In this document: positions 16,908-24,769 of the stretch, piece after piece | Layout of the letters: the number at the start of each line of letters is the position of its first letter | Numbering within the stretch: position 1 is the stretch's first letter | NCBI GenBank assembly: GCA_964237235.1 | Contig: CAXSGY010000003.1 | Coordinates: 248,001-312,000 of the forward strand | Reading direction: 5' to 3' | Length of the DNA: 64,000 nucleotides | Source of the DNA: GCA-002050365 sp964237235 | GTDB lineage: Bacteria; Acidobacteriota; Blastocatellia; Pyrinomonadales; Pyrinomonadaceae | Made by a program: the position numbers and the translations under genes | Notes under the pieces: model-generated | What the model saw: only the letters and a program-made list of their open reading frames with translations | Databases searched by the model: none | What the model was told of the DNA's origin: nothing

Positions 16908-17228
16908 TCGAAATAACGCAATTCAAAATTGATTGCCCGTTTAAGATGTTTGAATATGCAAATAAAACTTTTCAATATACAAATATCTAATTTGAACGTT
17001 CAATTAAAGGAAATGAATACTGAAAGCTTTAATTTGAACACTCAATTAAAAAATACAAATTCTAAAAACTCTTAAGCAGATACTCAAATATAAAAATTTA
17101 GTATTCAAATTCTTTATCTGAATACACAGATAAGAAGTTTAATCGAAGAAAAAAGGATTTGTTAAAAAACATTTCTTTGGAAAATCACTTATAGAAACGT
17201 TTCGACAATTCTTGTTTCTGTTCTAGCT
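16908..17228. other. AT-rich gene-free spacer with short palindromes
   Basis: Notably more AT-rich than its flanks, with no open frame. It holds degenerate repeats of the form TTTGAACNNTCAATTAAA (two copies near 16992 and 17032), a TTGAACGTTCAA palindrome, and the inverted pair TATCTG...CAGATA near 17114-17131. It could contain the promoter of the downstream hydrolase; no clear -35/-10 pair was identified. Confidence 0.5.
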
Positions 17229-18344
17229 ATGAGAAATGAAGTTATCAGCAACTTTCTGCAATCACGCATTGAAGCCAGAGATTTTCCGTCGGCTGTTTAT
17301 CTCGTCGCGGAAAAAGGCGAAATTGTTTTCACCGACGCGCTTGGTTTTGCGGTCATCGAACCGGAACGAATCGAAGCAAAGCTCGATACGATTTACGATT
17401 TGGCGAGTTTGACGAAAGTTCTAATAACAGGTTTGCTTTGCGCGAAGGCGATTGAAAACGGCTTTTTAGAGTTGACCGGTAAGACTTATGAATATTCGAG
17501 TTTCTTTTTAATGGCAGACAAACACGAAGTAACGATTGAAAAACTTTTGACGCATATTTCGGGTTTTACCGCTTGGAAACCTGTTTATTTATTGACGAAA
17601 TCGAATGACTTTTATGCTTTGATGAATACCGTTGCCGAAATTCCAAATGAAAATTTACCGAATACGAAAGTTGTTTACAGCGATTTGAACTTTATTACAC
17701 TTGGATTAATTCTGGAAAAGATTCACGACAGTTCGCTGAACGAAATAGCGAAAGCGGAAATTTTTGCGTCTCTGAATTTACAAAATACTTTTTATAATCC
17801 ACCGCAAGAATTGAAAAAACAAATCGCCGCGAGCGAATTCGGCAACGAATTTGAAAAGCAAATGTGCGTCGAAAAAGGCTTTGACGTTTCAAAGTATAAA
17901 TGGCGCGAACGGCAAATTTGGGGCGAAGTTCACGACGGCAACGCTTATTTTATGAACGGCGTTTCCGGTCACGCGGGACTTTTTTCAAATGTTTTTGATG
18001 TTTTCAGAATCGCGCAGCAATTTCTGGCGAATCAGACGACTTTATTAAAGCCGGAAACTTGCGCTCTTTTTCGCACGAATTTTACGCCCGGTTTGAACGA
18101 AGCGCGTTCGATTGCGTTTCAGCTTGCCGAGACGAAAGATTCGACGGCGAGCGCGGCGTTGGCGAGGGACAGCTTCGGGCATCTCGGTTTTACCGGGACC
18201 TCGCTGTGGATCGAGCCGGAAACCGAACGGATTTTTATTCTGCTGACCAACCGCACGCACGACCGCGAATTGCCGTTTGCCAACATTAATGCGACGCGCC
18301 GCCGTTTTCACGAACTTGCCGCCGAAATGCTCGGCGAAAAATAA
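17229..18344 (+). CDS. Serine hydrolase (beta-lactamase class C / penicillin-binding-like)
   Basis: 371 residues. The nucleophile motif SxxK is SLTK (S60-K63, in YDLASLTKVLITG); the second motif is YSD (VVYSDLNFITLGLIL), where YxN is usual; the third is HLGFTGTSLW. No signal peptide is visible, so it is probably cytoplasmic or exported atypically. Members act as peptidases, esterases or D-amino-acid amidases rather than true beta-lactamases. Its base composition (AT-rich codons in the first half) differs a little from neighbours, matching the AT-rich spacer upstream. It ends 109 nt before the VWFA gene. Confidence 0.88.
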   Translation: MRNEVISNFLQSRIEARDFPSAVYLVAEKGEIVFTDALGFAVIEPERIEAKLDTIYDLASLTKVLITGLLCAKAIENGFLELTGKTYEYSSFFLMADKHEVTIEKLLTHISGFTAWKPVYLLTKSNDFYALMNTVAEIPNENLPNTKVVYSDLNFITLGLILEKIHDSSLNEIAKAEIFASLNLQNTFYNPPQELKKQIAASEFGNEFEKQMCVEKGFDVSKYKWRERQIWGEVHDGNAYFMNGVSGHAGLFSNVFDVFRIAQQFLANQTTLLKPETCALFRTNFTPGLNEARSIAFQLAETKDSTASAALARDSFGHLGFTGTSLWIEPETERIFILLTNRTHDRELPFANINATRRRFHELAAEMLGEK

Positions 18345-18453
18345 TGTGTTCGCCGTTTCGACTAAACGGACTTTTCAGACATCTAAAACTGAAAAACTTT
18401 AATCAAAAAAATCTCTTCCCAACGCAAATTTTCGCTTCGGAGCAGCAGAATTT

Positions 18454-19683
18454 ATGAAGAAATTATTTGTCGCTTTTTTGGGGTTGTGTGTCTTGAACAT
18501 TTTCGCCGCGGCGCAAGCCGGACGCGCCACGCGCCCGCGCGTCGTTACGGAACCGGCGACGCAGACCGATTCTCCGGGCGAACCGCCCGCCAAACGTCCG
18601 CCGGTTTTAATCGGCGACACGAGTAAATCCAGCCAAACGTCCACGCCCTCGAAAACCGATGAAGCGGCGGCGGACGATGACGAAGTTATCAAAATCGAAA
18701 CGAATCTCGTCACTATTCCGGTTTCCGTGCTTGACCGCGAAGGCAGATTTATTTCCGGCTTGCAAAAACAGGATTTCCAGATTTTCGATAACGGCGTTGA
18801 GCAAAAGGTCGAAGAATTTGCTTCGGTCGAACAACCGTTTACGGTGATTTTGCTGATTGACGTGAGTCCTTCGACGCAGTATCAAATTGACGAAATTCAG
18901 AATGCGGCGATTGATTTTGTCAGCCAGTTGAGGCGCGACGACAAAGTGATGGTGATTTCATTCGACGAAAGCGTTCACGTTTTAAGCCAGCCGACAAATA
19001 ACCGCGCCGCGCTGCAGAACGCGATTCAGCAGGCGCGATTCGGCGACGGCACATCGCTCTATGACACGGTTGATAACGTCATCAATCAACAGCTTCGCCG
19101 CATTGAAGGACGCAAAGCGGTCGTTTTGTTTACCGACGGAGTTGACACGACTTCGCGCCGCGCCAATTTTCAAAGCACTCTGCAGGAAAGCGAAGAAGCC
19201 GACGCGCTTTTTTACCCGATTCGCTACGACACGATGAGCGATATGGGCGGCGGAGGCGGAAATAATTATCCGAATCCGTATCCGCAGCGTCGCCGTCGTC
19301 GCGGCGGCGGTTGGGGCGGCGTTCTCGGCGATATTTTAAGCGGCGGCAATGTGCAAATCGGCGGCGGCGGTTATCCGGGCGGCGGCGGCGGAAGCGCGGG
19401 TTCGAGCCGCGCCGAATATGAAGAGGGCAAAAAATATTTGGAAGGTTTAGCCCAAAACAGCGGCGGCAGAAATTTTGAAGCGAACAATAATCTGAACGCG
19501 GCGTTTTCCGGCATCGCCGAAGAACTGCGCCGTCAATATTCGCTCGGCTACTATCCCGAAGCGGTCGGACAAAAAGGCGAACGCCGGCAAGTCCGCGTTC
19601 GTGTCAAGCGTCCGAGTTTAGTCGTCAGAGCGAAGAACAGTTATATCGTCGGCGAAGCGGGAAGCAAAGTCGCCGGAAAATAG
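18454..19683 (+). CDS. Secreted VWFA-related protein (acidobacterial type)
   Basis: 409 residues. Signal peptide (residues ~1-23, ending AAAQA), then a low-complexity Pro/Thr/Ser linker. A short strand region (TIPVSVLDREGRFISGLQKQ, DFQIFDNG) typical of the VWFA-related acidobacterial family follows. The von Willebrand A fold then carries the MIDAS motif DVSPSTQ (DxSxS variant), an Asp-rich DGVDTTS block, a Gly/Arg-rich insertion (residues ~265-320) and a conserved end (YSLGYYPE...). It is presumably an extracellular or periplasmic metal-dependent adhesion protein; the partner is unknown. It is convergent with glgC across a strong bidirectional hairpin. Confidence 0.9.
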   Translation: MKKLFVAFLGLCVLNIFAAAQAGRATRPRVVTEPATQTDSPGEPPAKRPPVLIGDTSKSSQTSTPSKTDEAAADDDEVIKIETNLVTIPVSVLDREGRFISGLQKQDFQIFDNGVEQKVEEFASVEQPFTVILLIDVSPSTQYQIDEIQNAAIDFVSQLRRDDKVMVISFDESVHVLSQPTNNRAALQNAIQQARFGDGTSLYDTVDNVINQQLRRIEGRKAVVLFTDGVDTTSRRANFQSTLQESEEADALFYPIRYDTMSDMGGGGGNNYPNPYPQRRRRRGGGWGGVLGDILSGGNVQIGGGGYPGGGGGSAGSSRAEYEEGKKYLEGLAQNSGGRNFEANNNLNAAFSGIAEELRRQYSLGYYPEAVGQKGERRQVRVRVKRPSLVVRAKNSYIVGEAGSKVAGK

Positions 19684-19702
19684 AAAACGCAAAATAGAAG
19701 AA

Positions 19703-19758
19703 GCAAAATAGAAGGTGCGTCAACCATTAATTTGTGGTTGACGCACCTTCTATTTTGC
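19703..19758. terminator. Bidirectional terminator hairpin
   Basis: Perfect 24-bp inverted repeat (19703-19726 with 19735-19758) around an 8-nt loop, between two convergent genes. The outer arm repeats the AAAATAGAAG units seen just upstream. Confidence 0.85.
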
Positions 19759-19805
19759 CGGAAGGAAAATTCTGACGGAATTTTTGCTTCGATTACTGCA
19801 AATTT

Positions 19806-21101
19806 CTAAATAATCGCTCCATTTGCAATCGTCGCGTTTTTCGGAACGATGATGATTCCTTCGCGGATAAAATAAGAGCCGTTTTCGCCGTCGAGCGTTT
19901 CGACGTTGTGTTGATTGATGAGCTGTACGTTTTTGCCGACGCGCGCGTTTTTGTCAATAATGGCGCGGCGAATGATTGAATTTTCGCCGATTCCGAGATG
20001 CGGTTCGCCCGCGGCGTTGTTATCGTTCATCTCTTCGAGTGACTCAAAAAAATCCGCGCCCATTACGATTGAATCTTCGATTCGCGCGCTGCGGTCAATG
20101 CGGCTCCGCAAGCCGATAATCGAATTTCTGGCATACATTCCGTTTAAAATGCAGCCTTCGCTGATCATCGAATTGTCTATGTCGCAGTCGTGAACCTTCG
20201 ACGGCGGCAGATAGCGGCTGCGCGTGTAAATCGGGTCGTCGTTGTTGAAAAAATCAAACTTCGGCAGAGGCGATGCCAGATCGAGATTCGCCTGATAAAA
20301 TGCGCGAATCGTTCCGATGTCTTCCCAGTATTCTTTGAAAAGATGCGCCTGCACATTAAATTTTTCAATCGCCGACGGAATGATTTCACCGCCGAAATCA
20401 AAGCGCGTTGGGTCTTCGTCGAGCAGTTCGAGCAGCCGTCTGTAATTAAAAACATAAATTCCCATCGAAGCCAGAAACGGGCGGCTTTGGCTTTCTTCAG
20501 CTGATAATCCGAAGCGCGTCGTATCAACGCGCATCGCTTCGAGCGCGTCGCCCTTCGGCTTTTCGCTAAATTCGACGATGCGCCCGTCGTCGTCGGTTTT
20601 CAGAAGCCCGAAACCCTGCGCGTCGGACGGATTGGCGGGAATCACGGAAATCGTTACGTCGGCGTTCGTGTCGTAATGGCGTTTGAGAAATTTCTGATAA
20701 TCCATTCGATAAAGATGATCGCCCGACAAAATCACGACCGTCTCAACGTTCCAGCCGCGAATATGCGGAATCATCTGGCGCACCGCGTCCGCCGTGCCTT
20801 GAAACCATTCCGGGCTGTCTATTCTTTGTTCCGCGGCGAGAACTTCGACAAAGCCGGTCGAAAAGCTGGAAAAACGGTATGTGCGCGACAGATGCCGATT
20901 TAAGGACGCAGAATTATATTGCGTTAAAACGAAAATCTGCGAGATGTCCGAGTTAATACAGTTGGAAATCGGCACGTCAATCAAACGATATTTGCCGCCG
21001 AGCGGAACTGCCGGTTTTGCACGTTCCTTCGTTAGAGGAAAAAGGCGCGAACCCGCGCCGCCGCCGAGGATAATCGCCACTACATTTTCAGATTGAGCCA
21101 T
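19806..21101 (-). CDS. glgC: Glucose-1-phosphate adenylyltransferase
   Basis: 431 residues from ATG 21101. N-terminal nucleotidyltransferase signature AIILGGGAGSRLFPLTKERAKPAVPLGGKYRLIDVPISNC (two adjoining blocks), VLSGDHLYRMDY, the GTADAVRQ loop, and a C-terminal left-handed beta-helix (hexapeptide repeats such as IIRRAIIDKNARVGKNVQL). It makes ADP-glucose for glycogen synthesis. The upstream 36 codons in the same frame are unconserved, so the ATG next to MAQSENVVAIILGGG is chosen. It is divergent from the B12 uptake locus; the ~200-nt gap before the riboswitch must hold both promoters. Confidence 0.95.
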   Translation of the reverse strand: MAQSENVVAIILGGGAGSRLFPLTKERAKPAVPLGGKYRLIDVPISNCINSDISQIFVLTQYNSASLNRHLSRTYRFSSFSTGFVEVLAAEQRIDSPEWFQGTADAVRQMIPHIRGWNVETVVILSGDHLYRMDYQKFLKRHYDTNADVTISVIPANPSDAQGFGLLKTDDDGRIVEFSEKPKGDALEAMRVDTTRFGLSAEESQSRPFLASMGIYVFNYRRLLELLDEDPTRFDFGGEIIPSAIEKFNVQAHLFKEYWEDIGTIRAFYQANLDLASPLPKFDFFNNDDPIYTRSRYLPPSKVHDCDIDNSMISEGCILNGMYARNSIIGLRSRIDRSARIEDSIVMGADFFESLEEMNDNNAAGEPHLGIGENSIIRRAIIDKNARVGKNVQLINQHNVETLDGENGSYFIREGIIIVPKNATIANGAII

Positions 21102-21300
21102 AATTTTTATAAAAGAAGCGTTAGTTTCGTATCTTCTACAATAGTCGCAGTTAGCCGGTTTTATCAAGCGAATTTCGAGGCTTTTTAAGACGGCTTTGAC
21201 TTTTGGCAAGAAGGCGTGTTACCTTGCATTTCACCGTTTTTACAATGCTTTTCCAAAAAACCGTCTAAATTCGGTGAAATTGTTCTTTTTCAGCCTAAAA

Positions 21301-21496
21301 TGCTTTTCGGTGTCGCTTTTCCCCCAAAGAAAGCGGCATAAACAGGGAAAGCGGGTGAAAATCCCGCACGGTCGCGCCACAGTGAACGGATTTTGGATTT
21401 TAGATTTTGGATTTTGGATTTGCATACATCAAGCAATCCAAAATCCAAAATCTAAAATCCAAAATCGAAGAGTCTGGAAACCTGCCTGGAAGTTTT
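21301..21496 (+). promoter_or_regulatory. Cobalamin riboswitch controlling btuFCD
   Basis: Recognisable parts in order: GGTGTCGCTTTTCCCCC paired arm, AACAGGGAA, GCGGGTGAAAATCCCGC (P5-like), CGGTCGCGCCACAGTGA, a long variable arm, and the B12 box AGTCTGGAAACCTGCC at 21471-21486. The variable arm is a perfect 32-bp hairpin made of dispersed TCCAAAA repeat. The aptamer is followed by an intrinsic terminator (21569-21634), so transcriptional attenuation by cobalamin is likely. Confidence 0.92.
21389..21466. repeat. TCCAAAA inverted repeat forming the riboswitch 1 arm
   Basis: Arms 21389-21420 and 21435-21466 are perfect 32-nt complements built from 7-nt units. The 14-nt loop contains GCATACAT, also found in the riboswitch 2 copy. 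Confidence 0.95.
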
Positions 21497-21568
21497 TTAG
21501 CCGATTTCGTCTCGCGTCAGGACGGATGGCTTTTACGGGTGTTGTTCGTATATTCTCCTTTTAGAATG

Positions 21569-21634
21569 AAAAATCCTGTCTGTATTGCCGTTCGTTGTTG
21601 GTTTTCGAGGCAATAAAAAAGGCGGGATTTTTTA
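21569..21634 (+). terminator. Riboswitch expression-platform terminator
   Basis: AAAAATCCTGTC (21569-21580) can pair with GGCGGGATTTTT (21621-21632) using G-U wobbles, and TATTGCC with GGCAATA inside it; a T run follows. The right arm also carries the only Shine-Dalgarno-like GGCGGG of btuF, so one fold could block both transcription and translation. Confidence 0.75.
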
Positions 21635-21635
21635 T

Positions 21636-22625
21636 TTGTCCGTAGTAAAACAAAACAAAATCAAACGCGAATCGTTTGCCGGAATTTTTCCCGGCGCGAA
21701 ATATCGCCGCGCGAAAAATTATTTTTCGCGCCGCTCGCTAATCGTCTTTTTATTGCTCGGCGCGTTGTCTTTGGCTGCGTGTCGCGGCGAACGCACAGCT
21801 TTGCCGCCGAGCGATTTGCCGACGCGCGAGATTACTGACGGTTTGGGGAAAAAGACGAAATTGCCTGCGAAAATTGATCGCGCCGTTTCGCTCGCGCCGA
21901 ATTTGACGGAAATCGCATTCGCGGTCGGCGCGGGCGACCGTTTGGTCGGCGTGACGAGCTTTTGCGATTATCCCGAACAAGCCAAACAAATCCAAAAAAT
22001 CGGCGACACGCTTAACCCGAACGTTGAAACGATCATCGCTTTGAAACCGCAAGTCGTTTTGGTTTCGACCGCTTCGCAGATGGAAAATTTTACGAAAACG
22101 CTCGAGCAGCAAAACATCGCCGTTTTCGTCACCAGTCCGAACAGCCTCGACGATATTTACGGAAGCATTTCTCAGCTCGGCGAGATATTCGGAACGGCGG
22201 AGCAAGCCGCGCGTTTAGTTGACGAAATGAAACGCCGCGTCGCCGCCGTCGAAGCGAAAACCGCCGACGCGAAAAAGATGAGAGTTTTCGCGCAGATTGA
22301 TAAAAATTCGCTTTACACGGTCGGCAAAGATTCGTTTATCACCGATTTGATAAGGCGTGCCGGCGGCGAATCCCTGACCGCGGATTTAACGACCGCGTAT
22401 CCGAAAATCAGCAGGGAAACCGCGCTTGCCTTAAAGCCCGAAGCGATAATCGTGTCGGACAGCGAAAACAACCGCGAGCCGAATGAAGTTTTTGCCGATT
22501 CTCCGGCGGTACGAAACGGCAAAGTTTTTCGCGTCAACGCCGATTTGCTTTCGCGTCCCGGTCCGCGCGTCGTTGACGGTTTGGAGCAAATCGCCAAAAA
22601 TTTGCATCCCGAAAAATTCGAGTGA
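21636..22625 (+). CDS. btuF: Cobalamin ABC transporter substrate-binding lipoprotein
   Basis: About 329 residues from TTG 21636. An extended N-region is followed by a signal segment and lipobox (LSLAAC), then the periplasmic binding fold: AVSLAPNLTEIAFAVGAGDRLVGVTSFCDYP, LKPQVVLVS, ALKPEAIIVSD and RPGPRVVDGLEQIA. It captures B12 in the periplasm and hands it to BtuCD. No ATG lies before the lipobox. A TTG at 21585 would place codons inside the terminator, so TTG 21636, just after it, is preferred. It overlaps btuC by 4 nt and is the first gene behind the B12 riboswitch, which supports cobalamin over heme or siderophore as ligand. Confidence 0.9.
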   Translation: MSVVKQNKIKRESFAGIFPGAKYRRAKNYFSRRSLIVFLLLGALSLAACRGERTALPPSDLPTREITDGLGKKTKLPAKIDRAVSLAPNLTEIAFAVGAGDRLVGVTSFCDYPEQAKQIQKIGDTLNPNVETIIALKPQVVLVSTASQMENFTKTLEQQNIAVFVTSPNSLDDIYGSISQLGEIFGTAEQAARLVDEMKRRVAAVEAKTADAKKMRVFAQIDKNSLYTVGKDSFITDLIRRAGGESLTADLTTAYPKISRETALALKPEAIIVSDSENNREPNEVFADSPAVRNGKVFRVNADLLSRPGPRVVDGLEQIAKNLHPEKFE

Positions 22626-23620
22626 AAGCGGAAAGTTCAAGGTTCAAGGTTCAAGGTTCAAGGTTCAAAGCTCAAAAGGATTTGCGCTTTGGTTCGGGGC
22701 TTTTGATTTTGCTGATTGTTGTTTTACTGTTGGCAATTTATTTCGGCAGCGAGCGGCTTGATTTTTTGAATTTAACCGATGAGCAAACGGCGATTTTGTA
22801 TGACATACGACTGCCGCGCGTGCTGCTCGGCGCGGCGGTCGGCGCAAGCCTCGCGCTGGCGGGCGCGGGTCTGCAGTCGCTCTTGAGAAATCCGCTCGCC
22901 GAGCCGTATCTTTTGGGCGTGTCGAACGGCGCGGCTTTGGGAACGATGCTGGCGTTCGTTTTTTTTACCGGTTACGAATGGTCGCGCCCCGTAATGGCTT
23001 TCGCGGGCGCGGGCGCGGCGACATTTGCGGTTTATCAAATGGCGAAATCGCGCGCCGGAATGAATGTCGAACGGCTGGTTTTGTCGGGTGTAATCGTGAC
23101 GACTTTTCTTTCTTCGATTCTCGTTCTTTTGACTTCGTTGCTCGATACGACGCGGCTTAGAAGTTTTACGTTTTGGCTGCTGGGCGATTTGTCGCAAGGC
23201 TCGAAAAACGGATTTTATTTAACGCTTTCGGTCGTTGTCGTCGGCGTAATTGTTTTAAGTTCGCAAGCCAGAGCGTTGAATTTGATGATGATCGGCGAGC
23301 GCGACGCATTCGATTTCGGCGTGGAAGTCGAGCGGACGCGACTGATTGTTTTTACAATGGCGGCGGCTTTGGTCGGCACGTCGGTTGCGGCGAGCGGTTC
23401 GGTCGGCTACGTCGGCTTAATCGTGCCGCATTTGATTCGCTTGATTACCGGCAGCGACAACCGTTTCGTCATTCCGTTTTCCGCCGTCGCGGGCGCGATT
23501 TTCGTCGTTGCGGCGGACACGATTGCGCGAACGGTAATTGCGCCGCGCGAGCTGCCCGTCGGCGCAATTACCGCACTAATCGGCGCGCCGCTGTTTATAT
23601 ATTTGTTGAGGAAGAATTAG
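22622..23620 (+). CDS. btuC: Cobalamin ABC transporter permease (FecCD family)
   Basis: 332 residues with about nine or ten membrane helices. Family blocks: IRLPRVLLGAAVGASLALAG, GAGLQSLLRNPLAEPYLLGVSNGA, SGSVGYVGLIVPHLIRL and RELPVGAITALIGAPLFIYLL. It starts at GTG 22622, overlapping the btuF stop (GTGA). The first ~20 residues (MKAESSRFKVQGSRFKAQKD) are encoded by a TTCAAGG repeat array and precede the first helix, so they form a cytoplasmic N-terminal tail not expected in BtuC. A later GTG/TTG start cannot be excluded. It is part of the btuF-btuC-btuD operon. Confidence 0.93.
   Translation: MKAESSRFKVQGSRFKAQKDLRFGSGLLILLIVVLLLAIYFGSERLDFLNLTDEQTAILYDIRLPRVLLGAAVGASLALAGAGLQSLLRNPLAEPYLLGVSNGAALGTMLAFVFFTGYEWSRPVMAFAGAGAATFAVYQMAKSRAGMNVERLVLSGVIVTTFLSSILVLLTSLLDTTRLRSFTFWLLGDLSQGSKNGFYLTLSVVVVGVIVLSSQARALNLMMIGERDAFDFGVEVERTRLIVFTMAAALVGTSVAASGSVGYVGLIVPHLIRLITGSDNRFVIPFSAVAGAIFVVAADTIARTVIAPRELPVGAITALIGAPLFIYLLRKN
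22634..22675 (+). repeat. TTCAAGG heptamer array at the btuC start
   Basis: Five tandem TTCAAGG units directly after the btuF stop codon, read as SRFKVQGSRFKAQ in btuC. Confidence 0.9.
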
Positions 23621-23693
23621 CCACGAATTACACGAATTACGCGAATAAAAATCGGAAAAAACAATTCGTGTTTATTTGTGTAATTCGTGGCTA
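23618..23693. repeat. CACGAATTACACGAATTA inverted repeat between btuC and btuD
   Basis: Perfect 16-bp arms (23618-23633 and 23678-23693) fill almost the whole 80-nt gap. The hairpin could reduce expression of btuD relative to btuFC or protect the upstream message. Confidence 0.8.
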
Positions 23694-23700
23694 AAGAAAA

Positions 23701-24471
23701 ATGCTTGAAGTCGAAAACATCACAATCAAATACGGCGATTGCGCGGTTGTTAAAAATGTTTCGCTGACGCTTTCGGCGGGAAAGATCATTGCTTTGCTCG
23801 GCGCGAACGGCGCGGGCAAAACGACGCTTTTGAAATCTTTGAACGGCGGCTTGCCTTTGAGCGCGGGCGCGATTCGGCTTGACGGCGAACGAATCGAAAA
23901 ATTATCGCGCCGCGCAATCGCGCAAAAAATTTCGGTTATCGCGCAGGAAACCGAATCGAAATTTCCCGTGTCGGTTTTGGAATTCGTGCTTGCCGGACGC
24001 TTCGCCAGCGGCGCGGCGTTCGGTTTTGAAACCGAACGGGATTTGCAAATCGCGCTTGGCTGTCTGGACGAATGCGATTTGGCGGATTTTGCAAACCGCC
24101 AAATGAATCAACTGTCGGGCGGCGAACGCCAGCGCGCCGTTTTAGCCAGAGCTTTGGCGACCGAAGCGAAAATTCTTTTGCTCGACGAACCGACCGCCAA
24201 TCTCGATCTGGCGCATCAGGCATTGATGTTTCGACTGGTAAACGAGCGGTGTAAGAACAAAAAATTTTCGGCAATCGTCATCACGCACGATTTAAATTTA
24301 GCGTCGGAATTTGCCGACGAAATTTTGCTTTTGAAAAACGGCGCGACCGTCGCGCAAGCCGCGCCCGAAACAGTTTTAACCGTCGAAAATCTGCAAACGA
24401 TTTTCGATGTAAAAGTTTTGCTCGACGAAAATCCGTCGAGCGGGAAAACTAGAATCACGACGATTTATTGA
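23701..24471 (+). CDS. btuD: Cobalamin ABC transporter ATP-binding protein
   Basis: 256 residues, complete ABC ATPase. Walker A GANGAGKTT (residues 34-42), Q-loop at VIAQETES, signature LSGGERQRAVLARAL, Walker B ILLLDEPTANLD and H-switch VITHDLN. It powers B12 import with BtuC and BtuF. It starts 7 nt after the right arm of a hairpin, with no good Shine-Dalgarno. An imperfect hairpin follows the stop codon (24480-24546), which probably ends the btuFCD transcript before the second riboswitch. Confidence 0.95.
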   Translation: MLEVENITIKYGDCAVVKNVSLTLSAGKIIALLGANGAGKTTLLKSLNGGLPLSAGAIRLDGERIEKLSRRAIAQKISVIAQETESKFPVSVLEFVLAGRFASGAAFGFETERDLQIALGCLDECDLADFANRQMNQLSGGERQRAVLARALATEAKILLLDEPTANLDLAHQALMFRLVNERCKNKKFSAIVITHDLNLASEFADEILLLKNGATVAQAAPETVLTVENLQTIFDVKVLLDENPSSGKTRITTIY

Positions 24472-24479
24472 ACGAATGC

Positions 24480-24546
24480 GCGAATTTCAAGTTGCCAACT
24501 ACGAATCGGAAAATCTGACATTCGTAATTCGTAATTTGAAATTCGC
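24480..24546. repeat. Inverted repeat after btuD
   Basis: GCGAATTTCAA (24480-24490) pairs with TTGAAATTCGC (24536-24546), and an inner ACGAAT/ATTCGT pair is present. The units match the AATTACGAATTTCAAATT repeat family at 41076-41153. It is a possible terminator of the btuFCD transcript. Confidence 0.7.
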
Positions 24547-24547
24547 T

Positions 24548-24735
24548 CATTCAAGGAAAACAATCGGCGCAAAGGAACGCGGCGCAAATCCGCGACTGCC
24601 CACGCAACCGTGAAGGCGATTTTGGATTTTAGATTTTGGATTTTGGATTTGCATACATTCAGACAAATCCAAAATCCAAAATCTAAAATCCAAAATCGCC
24701 AAGTCGGGAACTTTGTCTGATCGTTGAGGAAAATT
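24548..24735 (+). promoter_or_regulatory. Cobalamin riboswitch controlling the TonB receptor
   Basis: Core elements: CGCGGCGCAAATCCGCG (P5-like), ACTGCCCACGCAACCGTGA, a long variable arm, and the B12 box AGTCGGGAACTTTGTC at 24702-24717 followed by TGATCGTTGA. The 5' side is less clear than in the first riboswitch. The variable arm is a perfect 36-bp TCCAAAA hairpin. A small TTCCGC/GCGGAA hairpin and an AGGAG ribosome site lie just downstream, so translational control is possible. Confidence 0.88.
24615..24700. repeat. TCCAAAA inverted repeat forming the riboswitch 2 arm
   Basis: Arms 24615-24650 and 24665-24700 are perfect 36-nt complements. The 14-nt loop starts with GCATACAT, the same core as in the riboswitch 1 copy. 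Confidence 0.95.
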
Positions 24736-24769
24736 AACCGCGTTCCGCGCTGGGCGGAAAAGGAGAAAA

